64,000 nt of DNA from Ruegeria sp. EL01 (GTDB lineage Bacteria; Pseudomonadota; Alphaproteobacteria; Rhodobacterales; Rhodobacteraceae), in contig NZ_OMPS01000001.1 of assembly GCF_900313035.1 (NCBI RefSeq), positions 124,001 to 188,000 on the forward strand. Reading direction: 5' to 3'. The notes under the pieces were generated by a model, which was not told the DNA's origin, searched no databases, and was given only the letters and a program-made list of their open reading frames with translations. Shown piece by piece: positions 28,564 to 37,622 of the stretch. The first letter of the stretch is position 1. Every line of letters begins with the position of its first letter. Both the position numbers and the translations under genes were made by a program.

Positions 28564-29378
28564 CAGAACTCTCCTGCTTGCAATTTGGCCAGGAAGGGGC
28601 CGTAGCCCGCATCACCCATCCAGAATTTCACAAGGTTGTCGACACCAACCGAGGTCAGCGTCGCCCCGGCCAGCGCGTCGATGTAGAAATCGGGACCGGC
28701 GGCGGGTTGCGACTTGGCGACAGTGATCTGCAGATCGCCTGCGTCATCCCGCAGCTTTTTGCCGTTCCACAGGGCTTTCCAACGCGGATTGTCGACCTCG
28801 GCCCCAAGGCCGGGGGTTTCACCGTGCTGATAGAACTGAAGGCCATAGATGTCGTTGCCGTTGTTCTCCAACGCAATGAAACCGTAAAGCGTTGACCAAA
28901 GGCCATATCCTTGTATCGGCAGGATCACCTTATCCAACGCACCAGTGTCATCACGCAGCAGGTAGATCACACGGTATTTGGCCTTGCGCCCAATACCCGC
29001 CGGATCATCATCCAGAGCGACGCTCAGTTCAGGATCGCTTGCGGCAGCAACATCGTCAAATGTGGCCGGGTCAAACTGGCCATCGACAAACTCGCCGGTC
29101 GACAGCTCAAGAACATGTGGTTCGAAGGCGGCAAAGGCCTCGGTCACATCGATGCCCGGTTCAAAAACGCCTGCAACTTGCAAAACGTTGACCTGCTTAT
29201 CTTTCAGCCGGTTGGCTTCTTGCACCGGGCGCAGGCTGACAGCCGCAGCCGATACAACCATCGATGCGACGAGGCAAACCGCGACGGCAACAAAGATCGT
29301 CTTACCGACTGAGTCCGGTGAGGCCGCCAGAAACCTGGCAATCGCGCCCTTTGGTTCAGGGGGTTGCGTATCAGACAT
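28563..29378 (-). CDS. nqrC: Na+-translocating NADH:quinone reductase subunit C
   Basis: About 271 residues with one N-terminal membrane helix ([21 protein letters not shown]) and a periplasmic FMN-binding domain. The flavinylation motif reads [13 protein letters not shown] near residue 235; ApbE attaches FMN to the threonine. [16 protein letters not shown] is the family signature upstream of it. ATG 29378 (MSDTQPPEP) is chosen over the codon at 29417, which would add 13 residues and overlap nqrB deeply; even so it overlaps nqrB by 8 bp. Confidence 0.95.
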   Translation of the reverse strand: MSDTQPPEPKGAIARFLAASPDSVGKTIFVAVAVCLVASMVVSAAAVSLRPVQEANRLKDKQVNVLQVAGVFEPGIDVTEAFAAFEPHVLELSTGEFVDGQFDPATFDDVAAASDPELSVALDDDPAGIGRKAKYRVIYLLRDDTGALDKVILPIQGYGLWSTLYGFIALENNGNDIYGLQFYQHGETPGLGAEVDNPRWKALWNGKKLRDDAGDLQITVAKSQPAAGPDFYIDALAGATLTSVGVDNLVKFWMGDAGYGPFLAKLQAGEF

Positions 29379-30579
29379 GGCGACGCGCCCTCCGTTTGAT
29401 GTTTGCCTGCACAACAAAATAGTCGATCAGCGGCGCAAAAACATTGCCGAACAGGATTGCCAGCATCATGCCTTCTGGGAAAGCCGGGTTGATGACCCGG
29501 ATCATCACCACCATGACGCCAATCAGCGCACCATAGATGTAGCGCCCAAGATTGGTATGGCTCGCCGAAACCGGCTCGGTCACCATAAACGCCAGCCCAA
29601 AAGCATAGCCACCCAGAACCACGTGCCAGTACCACGGCATGGCGAACATTGGGTTGGTGTCAGATCCGATCAAGTTCAGCAGCAGCGTTAAGCCGATGGT
29701 TCCGGCCAAACAGCCCACAATCAGGCGGAAATTCGCAATCCTCGTCATTAGCAGGAAGGCCAACCCGATCATACAGGCCAGTGTCGAGGTCTCGCCAAAG
29801 CTGCCCTGAATCTGTCCAAAGAAAGCGCTCGACCAAGTGATCCCATCGGCTGCCAGGGCTTGTACACCATCGGCTGCGGACACGGCCAAGGCCGTCGCAC
29901 CCGAGAACCCGTCAACCGGTGTCCAGACCGCATCGCCGGACATGTTGGCCGGATAAGCGAAATACAGGAACGCCCGACCCACAAGTGCGGGGTTCAGGAA
30001 GTTCTTGCCGGTACCGCCAAAGACTTCCTTACCAATCACAACGCCGAAGATAATCCCCAGCGCCACCTGCCACAGGGGTGCAGTTGCCGGCATGATCAGC
30101 GTGTAGAGCATCGAGGTGACAAGAAACCCCTCGTTCACCTCGTGACCGCGCACGGTGGCAAAAATCACCTCGAAAATACCACCCGCGACCAGTGTGACGA
30201 TGTAGATCGGCAGGAAATACATCATTCCGTGCAACACATTGGCAATGATGCTGCCCGGGTCCAATGAGACACCAACCGCTTGTAGGATCGCAATCCGCCA
30301 ACCCGTTGCCGCGTCAGGCCCCAGCGCTGCAATGGCCGAGTTCGCCTGGTAACCCGTATTGTACATCCCCCACAGGATACATGGGATCGTTGCGATCACG
30401 ACATATGTCATGATCCGCTTCATATCGATGTACGACCGCGCATGTGGCGCGACGGAGGTTACTGTTTTCGGAGTGTAGATGAAGCTTTCTACCATCTCGT
30501 AGATGGGGAAATACTTCTCGTACTTGCCGCCTTTGGTAAAGTTCGGCTCGATCCGGTCAAAGAAGCTGCGCAAACCCAT
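29371..30579 (-). CDS. nqrB: Na+-translocating NADH:quinone reductase subunit B
   Basis: The 402-residue integral membrane subunit carries covalent FMN and riboflavin and forms the main sodium path. The soluble N-terminus (GLRSFFDRIEPNF) is typical. GKNFLNPALVGRAFLYFAYP lies near residue 203 and the FMN attachment site DGFSGATALAVS near 228, whose threonine is the ApbE target. The gene follows nqrA by 5 bp. Confidence 0.96.
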   Translation of the reverse strand: MGLRSFFDRIEPNFTKGGKYEKYFPIYEMVESFIYTPKTVTSVAPHARSYIDMKRIMTYVVIATIPCILWGMYNTGYQANSAIAALGPDAATGWRIAILQAVGVSLDPGSIIANVLHGMMYFLPIYIVTLVAGGIFEVIFATVRGHEVNEGFLVTSMLYTLIMPATAPLWQVALGIIFGVVIGKEVFGGTGKNFLNPALVGRAFLYFAYPANMSGDAVWTPVDGFSGATALAVSAADGVQALAADGITWSSAFFGQIQGSFGETSTLACMIGLAFLLMTRIANFRLIVGCLAGTIGLTLLLNLIGSDTNPMFAMPWYWHVVLGGYAFGLAFMVTEPVSASHTNLGRYIYGALIGVMVVMIRVINPAFPEGMMLAILFGNVFAPLIDYFVVQANIKRRARRHV

Positions 30580-30584
30580 TTGGA

Positions 30585-31928
30585 TCAGCCCTCCTTTTCA
30601 ATCTTGGTCAGGCAGTCGCGCAGCGCCAGCCCGTATTCATATTTTGCCGGACAGGCAAAGCCAACAAGGCCCAGATCCTCTTCGTCCAGCTCCAACGCAC
30701 CCAACGCTTGGGCACTATCGGTGTCCATCACCAGCATCGCACGCAACAATTGCGTCGGCAGATAGTCCTGCGGCATCAGCTGCTCAAACGTCCCGGTCGG
30801 CACCATCGCACGCCGTCCGCCATTCAGGTTCGAGGTGAGCGCATACAGTTTCTTGGCAAAAGCCGAACCCAAAACAGGCTGCACGGCGAATTTTGAGGGC
30901 ATAGGACGAATCCAGCCCATTGGAATCTGATCGTGATCTTCGCGGATAATGGTGATCTGTCGCGCAAACCGTCCCAGATAGGCCGTGGGCCCGTCCGCAT
31001 GGCCCCCGGACAGGATCGAGCCCGAAATGATACGCGCTGGACCATCAACACTGACCTCATCACGGGTCAAATCCTCGGTTGAGGCGCCCAGAACAGTACG
31101 GATCAAGCGCGGCTGGCGTGCCCCCGGCCCTGTCAGTGCGATCACGATATTCGGATCCAGATGACCTGTTTGAACCAGACGACCAACTGCAATCACATCC
31201 TGATACCCGATGGTCCAGACCTGCGTGTCACCCGCCAATGGCCTTAGGAAATGGATATGCGTCCCTGCCAATCCCGCCGGATGCGGGCCCGAAAAAGCGG
31301 CCGCTTCGACACCCGCGACGTCAGCGCCCGGAATGCTATCACCGTCCTTATGGCACAAATAGGTCGTGCCCTCGGTCAGCTTTGCAATTGCGCCAAGCCC
31401 TACGGCAAACGCGCCCCCGGCATCCGCGATGATTACTGCAGCATCCGCAGACAAAGGTTCGCTGTCCATTGCGGTCACGAAAATGGCCGTGGGTTTTGTC
31501 CCAGGCTCCGGCATCTTGGAATACGGCCGCGTGCGGAATGCGGTCCACAGCCCGGCTGCACATAGTTTTTCGGTCACACCCTCGGCAGTGTCTGCATTTC
31601 CCACGTCAGAAAAGTCGACGCCCATATCGTTCGGGTCAGATACCTCAACAACAACACTTTGCAGAACCCGGCGCGCGCCACGGTTGATTGCCACGACCTT
31701 GCCGCTCAGCGGCGCGACCATCATCGCCTCTGGCGCGTCCTTGTGACAAAACAACGGCGTTCCCCGCCGCAACTCGTCGCCTTCCTGTACAAGCATACGC
31801 GGCTTCAGACCCAAATAATCCGACCCCAGCGCAGCCACACGGGTAAACGCGGGCCCCGGCTGGATGGTCTGTTCAGGGGCACCCTGAATCGGCAGCTCCA
31901 ACCCTTTTTTCAGTTTGAAAGTTTGCAT
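30585..31928 (-). CDS. nqrA: Na+-translocating NADH:quinone reductase subunit A
   Basis: The 447-residue soluble subunit starts MQTFKLKKGLELPIQGAPEQ, as NqrA does, and contains the RnfC-like lipoyl/biotinyl-type loop PLFCHKDAPEAMMVAPLSGKV. GPHPAGLAGTHIHF (about residue 218) is a family hallmark. NqrA faces the cytoplasm. It is the first gene of a six-gene operon that builds a sodium motive force from NADH oxidation. The 299 bp upstream, shared with the divergent methyltransferase gene, must hold its promoter, but I cannot define -35/-10 boxes with confidence. Confidence 0.96.
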   Translation of the reverse strand: MQTFKLKKGLELPIQGAPEQTIQPGPAFTRVAALGSDYLGLKPRMLVQEGDELRRGTPLFCHKDAPEAMMVAPLSGKVVAINRGARRVLQSVVVEVSDPNDMGVDFSDVGNADTAEGVTEKLCAAGLWTAFRTRPYSKMPEPGTKPTAIFVTAMDSEPLSADAAVIIADAGGAFAVGLGAIAKLTEGTTYLCHKDGDSIPGADVAGVEAAAFSGPHPAGLAGTHIHFLRPLAGDTQVWTIGYQDVIAVGRLVQTGHLDPNIVIALTGPGARQPRLIRTVLGASTEDLTRDEVSVDGPARIISGSILSGGHADGPTAYLGRFARQITIIREDHDQIPMGWIRPMPSKFAVQPVLGSAFAKKLYALTSNLNGGRRAMVPTGTFEQLMPQDYLPTQLLRAMLVMDTDSAQALGALELDEEDLGLVGFACPAKYEYGLALRDCLTKIEKEG

Positions 31929-32227
31929 GTGCTACGGTCTTCCAAGCCTCTTTAACATACGCCATCTATTTATCGCCGTTCTCCCCCGGCTACAAATAGC
32001 GCGAATTCTCCCTGTGGAGGGCGCGCAAAAGCGTCACAAACCCACCGAAATCCGCACGCGTTACTTCAATCACGGACCCTTTACGCGCGGATGTCCTAGA
32101 ACGCAAACCTGTTACCGTGCAAATCAATACAACAAGGTCACTTTATCCTGAACTCTCAGCGACGCGACCAAAATAGCACAAAAAAAAGCGTGTCGCGCCC
32201 GATTTACTTCCAGTGTAAGCAGCGAGG

Positions 32228-33343
32228 ATGAACAACTCTGACAGTTTTGAGATCTTTTTGGTGGCCACACCCGGCCTTGAGGCGCCTTTGTGTGAAGAGG
32301 CCATTCAAAACGGATTCGCCGGTGCCCAGACGGTCGCCGGAGGGGTCAGTTGCCGCGGGGACTGGTCCGAGGTTTGGCGCGCCAACCTGTGTTTACGTGG
32401 CGCCAACAAGGTACTGGTGCGCATAGGAAGTTTCTCGGCGGTGCATCTGGCGCAGTTGGACAAACGGGCCCGCAAATTTCCGTGGTCGGATTTTCTGCGC
32501 CCTGACATCCCGATCAAAGTCGAGGCCACAAGCCGCAAATCCCGCATCTATCACGCAGGCGCAGCCCGACAGCGTATTGAGAATGCGATATCCGAGACCC
32601 TCGGTGTATCAATTTCGTCCGACGCCAACCTGCGGGTCTTGCTACGTATCGAAAAAGACCTGTGCACCTTTTCCATCGACACCTCGGGTGAACCGCTGCA
32701 CAAGCGCGGCCACAAACCAGCCATAGCCAAGGCCCCTATGCGTGAGACCATGGCAGCCATGTTTCTGCGCGAGTGCGTATATAACGGCACCGAGCCGGTG
32801 CTGGACCCTATGTGTGGCTCCGGTACATTTGCAATTGAAGCAGCCGAAATCGCTCTGGGTTTGCTGCCCGGACGCTCGCGCCATTTTGCATTCGAGGAAC
32901 TGGCTGGCTTTGACGCCCAGGTCTGGCAATCTTTGAAGCAAGGCAGCCCGCCCCCTGAAACGACCCTTCGCTTCCAGGGATCAGACAGAAACTCAGGAGC
33001 CATCGACGCCGCCAGCGCCAATGCCGCTCAGGCGGGGGTTTCCGATGTGACCCAATTTGCCCAACGCGCCATCAGCGACATAAAACCACCTGAAGGTGCA
33101 GCTGGGCTCGTGATCGTAAACCCACCGTATGGAGCGCGGATCGGGGATGAAAAGCGCCTGCGATCTTTGTATGGCAGTCTGGGCAAGGTCTTGATGACGC
33201 GATTTTCTGGATGGCGTGTCGGTATCATCACCAGCAACCAATCCCTCGCCCGATCGACACGCTTGCCCTTGCTGCCAACCGGTCCAGTTGTGGATCATGG
33301 TGGCACAAAAATTAAACTGTACAAAACCAACGCACTGCCGTGA
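32228..33343 (+). CDS. THUMP-domain class I SAM-dependent RNA methyltransferase (RlmL/YpsC-like)
   Basis: The 371-residue protein has an N-terminal THUMP-type region (about residues 1-150, FLVATPGLEAPLCEEA). The Rossmann-fold methyltransferase follows: DPMCGSGTFAIEAAEIALG near residue 195 binds SAM, GSDRNSGAIDAA supplies the acidic ribose-binding residue, and VNPPYGARIGDE near 297 is the NPPY catalytic motif for N-methylation of a base. It probably makes m2G in 23S rRNA, as RlmL does. It ends 116 bp before tRNA-Pro. Confidence 0.88.
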   Translation: MNNSDSFEIFLVATPGLEAPLCEEAIQNGFAGAQTVAGGVSCRGDWSEVWRANLCLRGANKVLVRIGSFSAVHLAQLDKRARKFPWSDFLRPDIPIKVEATSRKSRIYHAGAARQRIENAISETLGVSISSDANLRVLLRIEKDLCTFSIDTSGEPLHKRGHKPAIAKAPMRETMAAMFLRECVYNGTEPVLDPMCGSGTFAIEAAEIALGLLPGRSRHFAFEELAGFDAQVWQSLKQGSPPPETTLRFQGSDRNSGAIDAASANAAQAGVSDVTQFAQRAISDIKPPEGAAGLVIVNPPYGARIGDEKRLRSLYGSLGKVLMTRFSGWRVGIITSNQSLARSTRLPLLPTGPVVDHGGTKIKLYKTNALP

Positions 33344-33459
33344 CTTTGAAACTGTCGTGGACTTCGCGGTCAAAGGCACTTTAACTAAAGTTTGGCTACA
33401 TCAGGTTCGGAATTTCACTTGCACATCCGACTGCCCAAGTATAGATCGCCCGCCACGGT

Positions 33460-33536
33460 CGGAGTGTAGCTCAGCCTGGTAGAGCACTGTCTTCGGGAGG
33501 CAGGGGTCGGAGGTTCGAATCCTCTCACTCCGACCA
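33460..33536 (+). tRNA. tRNA-Pro (CGG)
   Basis: 77 nt including encoded CCA. The acceptor stem pairs CGGAGTG (33460-33466) with CACTCCG, discriminator A. The D arm is GCTC/GAGC, and the anticodon arm CTGTC-TTCGGGA-GGCAG gives anticodon CGG. The T arm is GGAGG-TTCGAAT-CCTCT. tRNA-Pro 3' ends are known insertion sites of mobile elements, and coding content changes immediately downstream. Confidence 0.95.
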
Positions 33537-34189
33537 ACAAAATCAAGAGGCTACACGTTCTGATCTTAATTTTTTGTCTCGGTTTTGTCTCGCACAGAAT
33601 TGTATTTAGTATCCCTCACTTCGACTTAAGCGCAGTCACAGTCCGGGGGCGTCGTCACATCTTCGTCGCAAGCGATTGAAGTAATGAGTTTAAGTATTCT
33701 TTTATTTAGTAAAATACCCCTATGGCACCCCCATAAAAAGTTCGATCTCCGGTTAGTTGCCTGAATTAGGAGTAACATCTGAAGCAGTAAAGGTGTTTGC
33801 ACTGTCTTTCAGCCCAGCATTTCGTAGCCCTAGCCCGTCGTCACACTATTCCGGCTGAAGAGTTCGTGATGTGCATACTATCGAAATGCAGGTTGAAGAA
33901 GTACGTCATGAGCCAACCTTACTAAATTGCTAAACCGTGAGGGAAGGCAAACGACTACGTGACCACCTACAACTGTGCTCGGTTACTTCGCCCAGAATTA
34001 GGATATCTGCCTCCCGTTTGGTTCAGGAGAGGACTCAATGTAATATCGCCAAGACATTGATCCAAAACAAATACTGGTGGTTTGACAATCTCGGATTTAC
34101 ACAGTGTTACCGTCGGCAAAAATCTGGTTCAGTGGTCCGAGTCCCGCCGCTTAACTGCCGAGCAAAGTGGACAAGATTCATTTCCAGAT
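33537..34189. other. Gene-poor stretch at the left edge of the accessory region
   Basis: About 650 bp, more AT-rich than the core block, with no open frame that looks like a protein. A short near-repeat of TTTTGTCTCG occurs twice at about 33570-33594. A 90-codon plus-strand frame at 33937-34209 runs into the end of the next gene and has no recognisable features. It may be decayed integration-site material. Confidence 0.5.
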
Positions 34190-34651
34190 TTAGTTGTTCC
34201 TTCCTGTGAAGATGGTAACGCTCTCGATCGGAAATTCATACGCAACTCCGCCCCGGTCCACAGCGGCTGACATTGAATGGACTCTAAATTCGATGTCAGA
34301 AGCTTTTTCCACAAAAAACTCGGCAAGCTCGTTCGGGACGGTCGTGGAGACCAGCCTTTGTTCCCCTGGAATGGCTGACGGGCCAAACGTGACGGCTTCG
34401 AGCGTTAACAACCCCCCCGGCACATCGGAACTGTCGTCACTTGTCACAAGGATCTTGAGCCCGCCAATTCGGCCAGAAACACCTTCGGGAATGGTGATCA
34501 AGATTTCCAACCCTATCGCCATATTCCCATCGCCTTCGAAGATTATCTCTCCTACGTTCGAGCCTTTGGTGTTTTCAGAGCGCGAACCGGCGTTGATCAG
34601 CGTCACCGTTGCCAGTAACGCCAATACCATCGCTGTCGTCAGAACTTTCAT
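34190..34651 (-). CDS. Secreted hypothetical protein downstream of tyrosinase
   Basis: A 153-residue protein with a signal peptide (MKVLTTAMVLALLATVTLINA) and a beta-rich mature part (GLEILITIPEGVSGRIGGLKI). Acidic and glycine-rich stretches dominate and there are no cysteines. GAGG lies about eight bases before the ATG. It follows the tyrosinase gene by 38 bp on the same strand. Some bacterial tyrosinases need a small exported partner for copper loading, but this protein lacks the histidines expected of such a caddie protein. I do not recognise it. Confidence 0.65.
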   Translation of the reverse strand: MKVLTTAMVLALLATVTLINAGSRSENTKGSNVGEIIFEGDGNMAIGLEILITIPEGVSGRIGGLKILVTSDDSSDVPGGLLTLEAVTFGPSAIPGEQRLVSTTVPNELAEFFVEKASDIEFRVHSMSAAVDRGGVAYEFPIESVTIFTGRNN

Positions 34652-34689
34652 TCATCGTACCTCGCTCCGCTACACTAGCTGGGAACAAG

Positions 34690-36219
34690 TTATCCAGAAA
34701 TCAAGCGAACTTCACCTATATCCGCAACGGTCTCACCCAGAGGTGATGATGCCCCGTCATAGGGCAAGACTTGCAGATTGACGGTTTCAAGCACAGAACC
34801 TTGTGCGATTCGGTACTGGAGAGGCTCTGTTACGTCGACCAGAAAGCTTTTCGTGGAACAGGTGTCGGGTGAACATCCGAAGAAGCTCATGTCTCCGGCA
34901 AAATGCGGGTCGGTGGTTGGGGTTGCAGGTGTCAAATAGGGACAATCCACGAAGACCTTCAAACCACCCGCAGGTGCAACATCCGCGACCTTCACCGCAT
35001 CGAATTCAGCATAGATGCGGCGATCAGAAATCCCGAAGACGACCTCGTCACCTCCCAGACGTCTTGGCGTGAGTTGCTTCGACGTAAGCTGCGCGGTCAA
35101 TCCTTCGAAGGGGACAGCGATCGGAGTGATAAGGCCGAACCCGGCCGGGTCGCTTGGGATAACGCTGTCCGAGACAAGCCCGTCGGTCGCTGCGGCGAAG
35201 AGATTTTGCGCGCTTGCTATTTCGAAGATGCTGTCCTGATTTGCACGAATAATGTCGTTGGACGCGATCTGTTGATCCGTTTGCAATTCCGGCACGAGCG
35301 TGTCGTAGGTGAAGGACTGTTCGCTGATATCGAACGTGTCGCCGACCCTTACCTCTCTGGGATTTCCCTGACCGTCCACAAAGTTGCCCGAGTATATTGC
35401 ATCAGGGTCGTCGATTTCACTCAATTGGTCTGCAACCGGTATGCCGGACATTGCCCAGATGAAATCGACCATGCAGTGATGGAGCCAGAACATCGGTTCG
35501 AGGGGCGAAAGGCCGTCGCTCATGTGGCCGACATCGGTCCCCAAATCCAAGGCCGGTTCGCCACCGATTGCGACATGCGGGTTGCCATGCGGGCCACCTT
35601 CAATCAGCCTGGAAAGGTTCCGGAAGTTTCCAGTGCCAATGGCGGAGTTGATGTTCTGCTCGGTGAACCAACCGCCAAGACGTGTTTCGCGGAGCCCCAG
35701 ATCCTTGCGCAGGTACCGGTAGTTCACCGAATTGACTGGCCCCCAACCCATTCCGATGTAGCTGCCATCATCCGACCAATTGTTTGTGTTCAGAGGATTG
35801 AGGTCAAAAAACGCGTCCGGTAGCCGCCCTTGATTATCGGACCAATGCCAGTACGGAAGTGCGAAATTCGGATCACCGATAAGTTCGGCGCAAACCAATT
35901 CGAAGCTTTCCAGATACGGCCTGTGCCACGAAAAGAAGTTCAGATCGACGGCTCCTCCCGTATGCGCGCAAAAGTCCGCATGAACGCGCGCTTGGGAAAT
36001 CCAACTGAGTGCGCTGGTGTCAGGTTCCTGCCGCATGCGTTCGGCCGCGAGGGAGTAGGCCTCGAAAAACGGATCGTCGGCCGGCAGGGACGATAAACGT
36101 CGACGCACCCTTTTCCCGTCAACGACGGGCGTTTGAGAATTGGCGCTCGCGCGGGCAAGGTAAGGTGCCACCATCAGTGCGGTCGTTCCTGCGGCAAGAA
36201 GGGTTCGTCTATCAATCAT
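34690..36219 (-). CDS. Tat-exported tyrosinase-family copper oxidase with PPO-like C-terminal domain
   Basis: The 509-residue protein starts with a twin-arginine signal (MIDRRTLLAAGTTALMVAPYLARASA). Type-3 copper site A: HADFCAHTGG and FFSWHRPYLESFE (about residues 79-107). Site B: GGPHGNPHVAIGG near 220 and EPMFWLHHCMVDFIW near 250, so all six copper histidines appear present. A late beta-sandwich region (GLKVFVDCPYL, HFAGDMSFFGC, VTEPLQYR) resembles the C-terminal domain of polyphenol oxidases. It would oxidise phenols with O2 in the periplasm or outside. GGGAGG lies before the ATG. It sits in a minus-strand run of exported and unrecognised proteins. Confidence 0.88.
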   Translation of the reverse strand: MIDRRTLLAAGTTALMVAPYLARASANSQTPVVDGKRVRRRLSSLPADDPFFEAYSLAAERMRQEPDTSALSWISQARVHADFCAHTGGAVDLNFFSWHRPYLESFELVCAELIGDPNFALPYWHWSDNQGRLPDAFFDLNPLNTNNWSDDGSYIGMGWGPVNSVNYRYLRKDLGLRETRLGGWFTEQNINSAIGTGNFRNLSRLIEGGPHGNPHVAIGGEPALDLGTDVGHMSDGLSPLEPMFWLHHCMVDFIWAMSGIPVADQLSEIDDPDAIYSGNFVDGQGNPREVRVGDTFDISEQSFTYDTLVPELQTDQQIASNDIIRANQDSIFEIASAQNLFAAATDGLVSDSVIPSDPAGFGLITPIAVPFEGLTAQLTSKQLTPRRLGGDEVVFGISDRRIYAEFDAVKVADVAPAGGLKVFVDCPYLTPATPTTDPHFAGDMSFFGCSPDTCSTKSFLVDVTEPLQYRIAQGSVLETVNLQVLPYDGASSPLGETVADIGEVRLISG

Positions 36220-36252
36220 GGCAACCTCCCGGTTCTGGGTTGTGGGTTCTTG

Positions 36253-36633
36253 TTACAAAGGAAGAAACGGGACGATGAATGTGTCGCCCTCGTACGTGAT
36301 AATGATCCCGTAAGGGCACTGATCGAAGTCCGGACTTTCATAAACGACAGCTGTGGGCTGCAGGACTTGCGGCACCACGCCAGTTGGCGGGGTCGCTGTC
36401 ATGTCGAGCGCGTAGGGCGTCGGCAGGTTTTCTTGTTCGGTGGCCTCACTCAAGGTGATTGTGTAGCCTGGCGTAGCGGCCAAAAACTGTCCGGTGATCA
36501 AAAGGCCCTGACACCCCTGACCAACGACGCCAACGTAAGTGGCGGCGAACGTCTTGGGCGAGGGGCCGACATCCTGCGCGATGGCAGGGCTTGCCGCCGT
36601 AGCGCAAAAAATTGCTAAGACTCTGATATTCAT
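36253..36633 (-). CDS. Small secreted hypothetical protein upstream of tyrosinase
   Basis: About 126 residues. A signal peptide (MNIRVLAIFCATAASPAIAQ) is followed by a mature part with two cysteines (GCQGLL and QCPYG) that could form a disulfide. ATG 36633 is chosen because it begins the signal; the frame is open to 36822 without family resemblance. It lies 33 bp before the tyrosinase start on the same strand. I do not recognise it. A role with the tyrosinase is suggested by position only. Confidence 0.65.
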   Translation of the reverse strand: MNIRVLAIFCATAASPAIAQDVGPSPKTFAATYVGVVGQGCQGLLITGQFLAATPGYTITLSEATEQENLPTPYALDMTATPPTGVVPQVLQPTAVVYESPDFDQCPYGIIITYEGDTFIVPFLPL

Positions 36634-36712
36634 GTCGTATCCTCTGACTATGTTGGCAGTTCCGCTACGACGCGCAATACTCCCCGAGACGCGGCTTGGG
36701 GCGCGCCAGGCG

Positions 36713-37258
36713 CTATTCGATGACCCGCCATGGCAGTGCATTGCCAAGCGGCGACTTCCGAGCGGTCGCAGTGCAATTTTGTAAAAGGAAAGCTTCGCAA
36801 TCTTCTTTTGATGCAGGACCAAATGCCCGGTATCGGTCGGCCGTCACTATTGTGCCTTCTGCCACCAGTATGCACCCAAAGTGTCCTTTGTCGGGCTGCG
36901 GAAGGCGGGCATAGACAAGGTAGAGAGCCTCGGAATGCACCCAGGTCTCTGTGGCGTCTTTGATCGGAACGATCTGTTCGCCTAACGCGTCATGCAGGAT
37001 GATCGACGTTGCACCGCTGTTGTTGTGCATAAGCGCGTCGACATCGAACACCTTGAGACCTTTTTCACAGTGATCGTCGATGTAAAAAACCATGTCCCAT
37101 GCGGGCGGATCGATCCGCTCGGGGCGCTTCTCGAGCCGTGCTTCGTAGTTTGAACAAGGAAGCAATCCGCTGGCTGTCAAACGGACCGTCGGACCTCCGT
37201 CGACCCAAACTGCGGCGTAGTTCCCATACCCGTAGACTCTTGTTTTTGTAGAAGACAT
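36713..37258 (-). CDS. Hypothetical protein in tyrosinase cluster
   Basis: A 181-residue soluble protein without a signal peptide. It is rich in aromatic residues (VYGYGNYAAVWVDGG) and has five cysteines spread along its length. AAGGAA precedes the ATG. The mix of beta-strand segments suggests a compact globular fold. Neighbours on both sides are on the same strand within 25-80 bp. I do not recognise the family. Confidence 0.6.
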   Translation of the reverse strand: MSSTKTRVYGYGNYAAVWVDGGPTVRLTASGLLPCSNYEARLEKRPERIDPPAWDMVFYIDDHCEKGLKVFDVDALMHNNSGATSIILHDALGEQIVPIKDATETWVHSEALYLVYARLPQPDKGHFGCILVAEGTIVTADRYRAFGPASKEDCEAFLLQNCTATARKSPLGNALPWRVIE

Positions 37259-37282
37259 GAAAAATTCCTTTGGATGGCCCGA

Positions 37283-37603
37283 TCAATGCACTTCGCGAAC
37301 CGGCAACGTCGCGATCACAACCCCGAGCCAGAGAATGTCGACTTTGGCGAATTCGCCTTGCTGCGCTCGCTGTTCGTATCTGGCTTCATGATATTGGAAG
37401 GCCTGGGTGCCAATGCCGCCTGTATTCTTGATTGTCAGAACCAAGCGCAGGGTCTTGCCAAATCCGCCATCATCGTCAGGTGTGAGAACAGGTATGTCCG
37501 CGCTGCTTTTGGTTTCAACTTCGCCAACGACGATCAGTTCAAACGGGCCGGGCGGTTGCAGATTAATCCACGCGTCAAAGTTCCTGAGATTTGGAGCTGA
37601 CAT
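37283..37603 (-). CDS. Hypothetical beta-rich protein in tyrosinase cluster
   Basis: A 106-residue protein with alternating strands (FELIVVGEVETKS, LRLVLTIKNTGG, ILWLGVVIATLPV) that suggests a small beta-sandwich. It has no signal peptide. AGGAAGGA lies before the ATG, a strong ribosome binding site. It is 24 bp upstream of the 181-residue gene and 19 bp downstream of the beta-barrel candidate, so it belongs to the same transcript. Family not recognised. Confidence 0.62.
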   Translation of the reverse strand: MSAPNLRNFDAWINLQPPGPFELIVVGEVETKSSADIPVLTPDDDGGFGKTLRLVLTIKNTGGIGTQAFQYHEARYEQRAQQGEFAKVDILWLGVVIATLPVREVH

Positions 37604-37622
37604 GATATCTTTTCCTTCCTGC

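Noticed and set aside
33937..34209. 90-residue plus-strand open frame near the tRNA
   Set aside because: No ribosome binding site or recognisable feature, and it runs into the end of the gene on the other strand.
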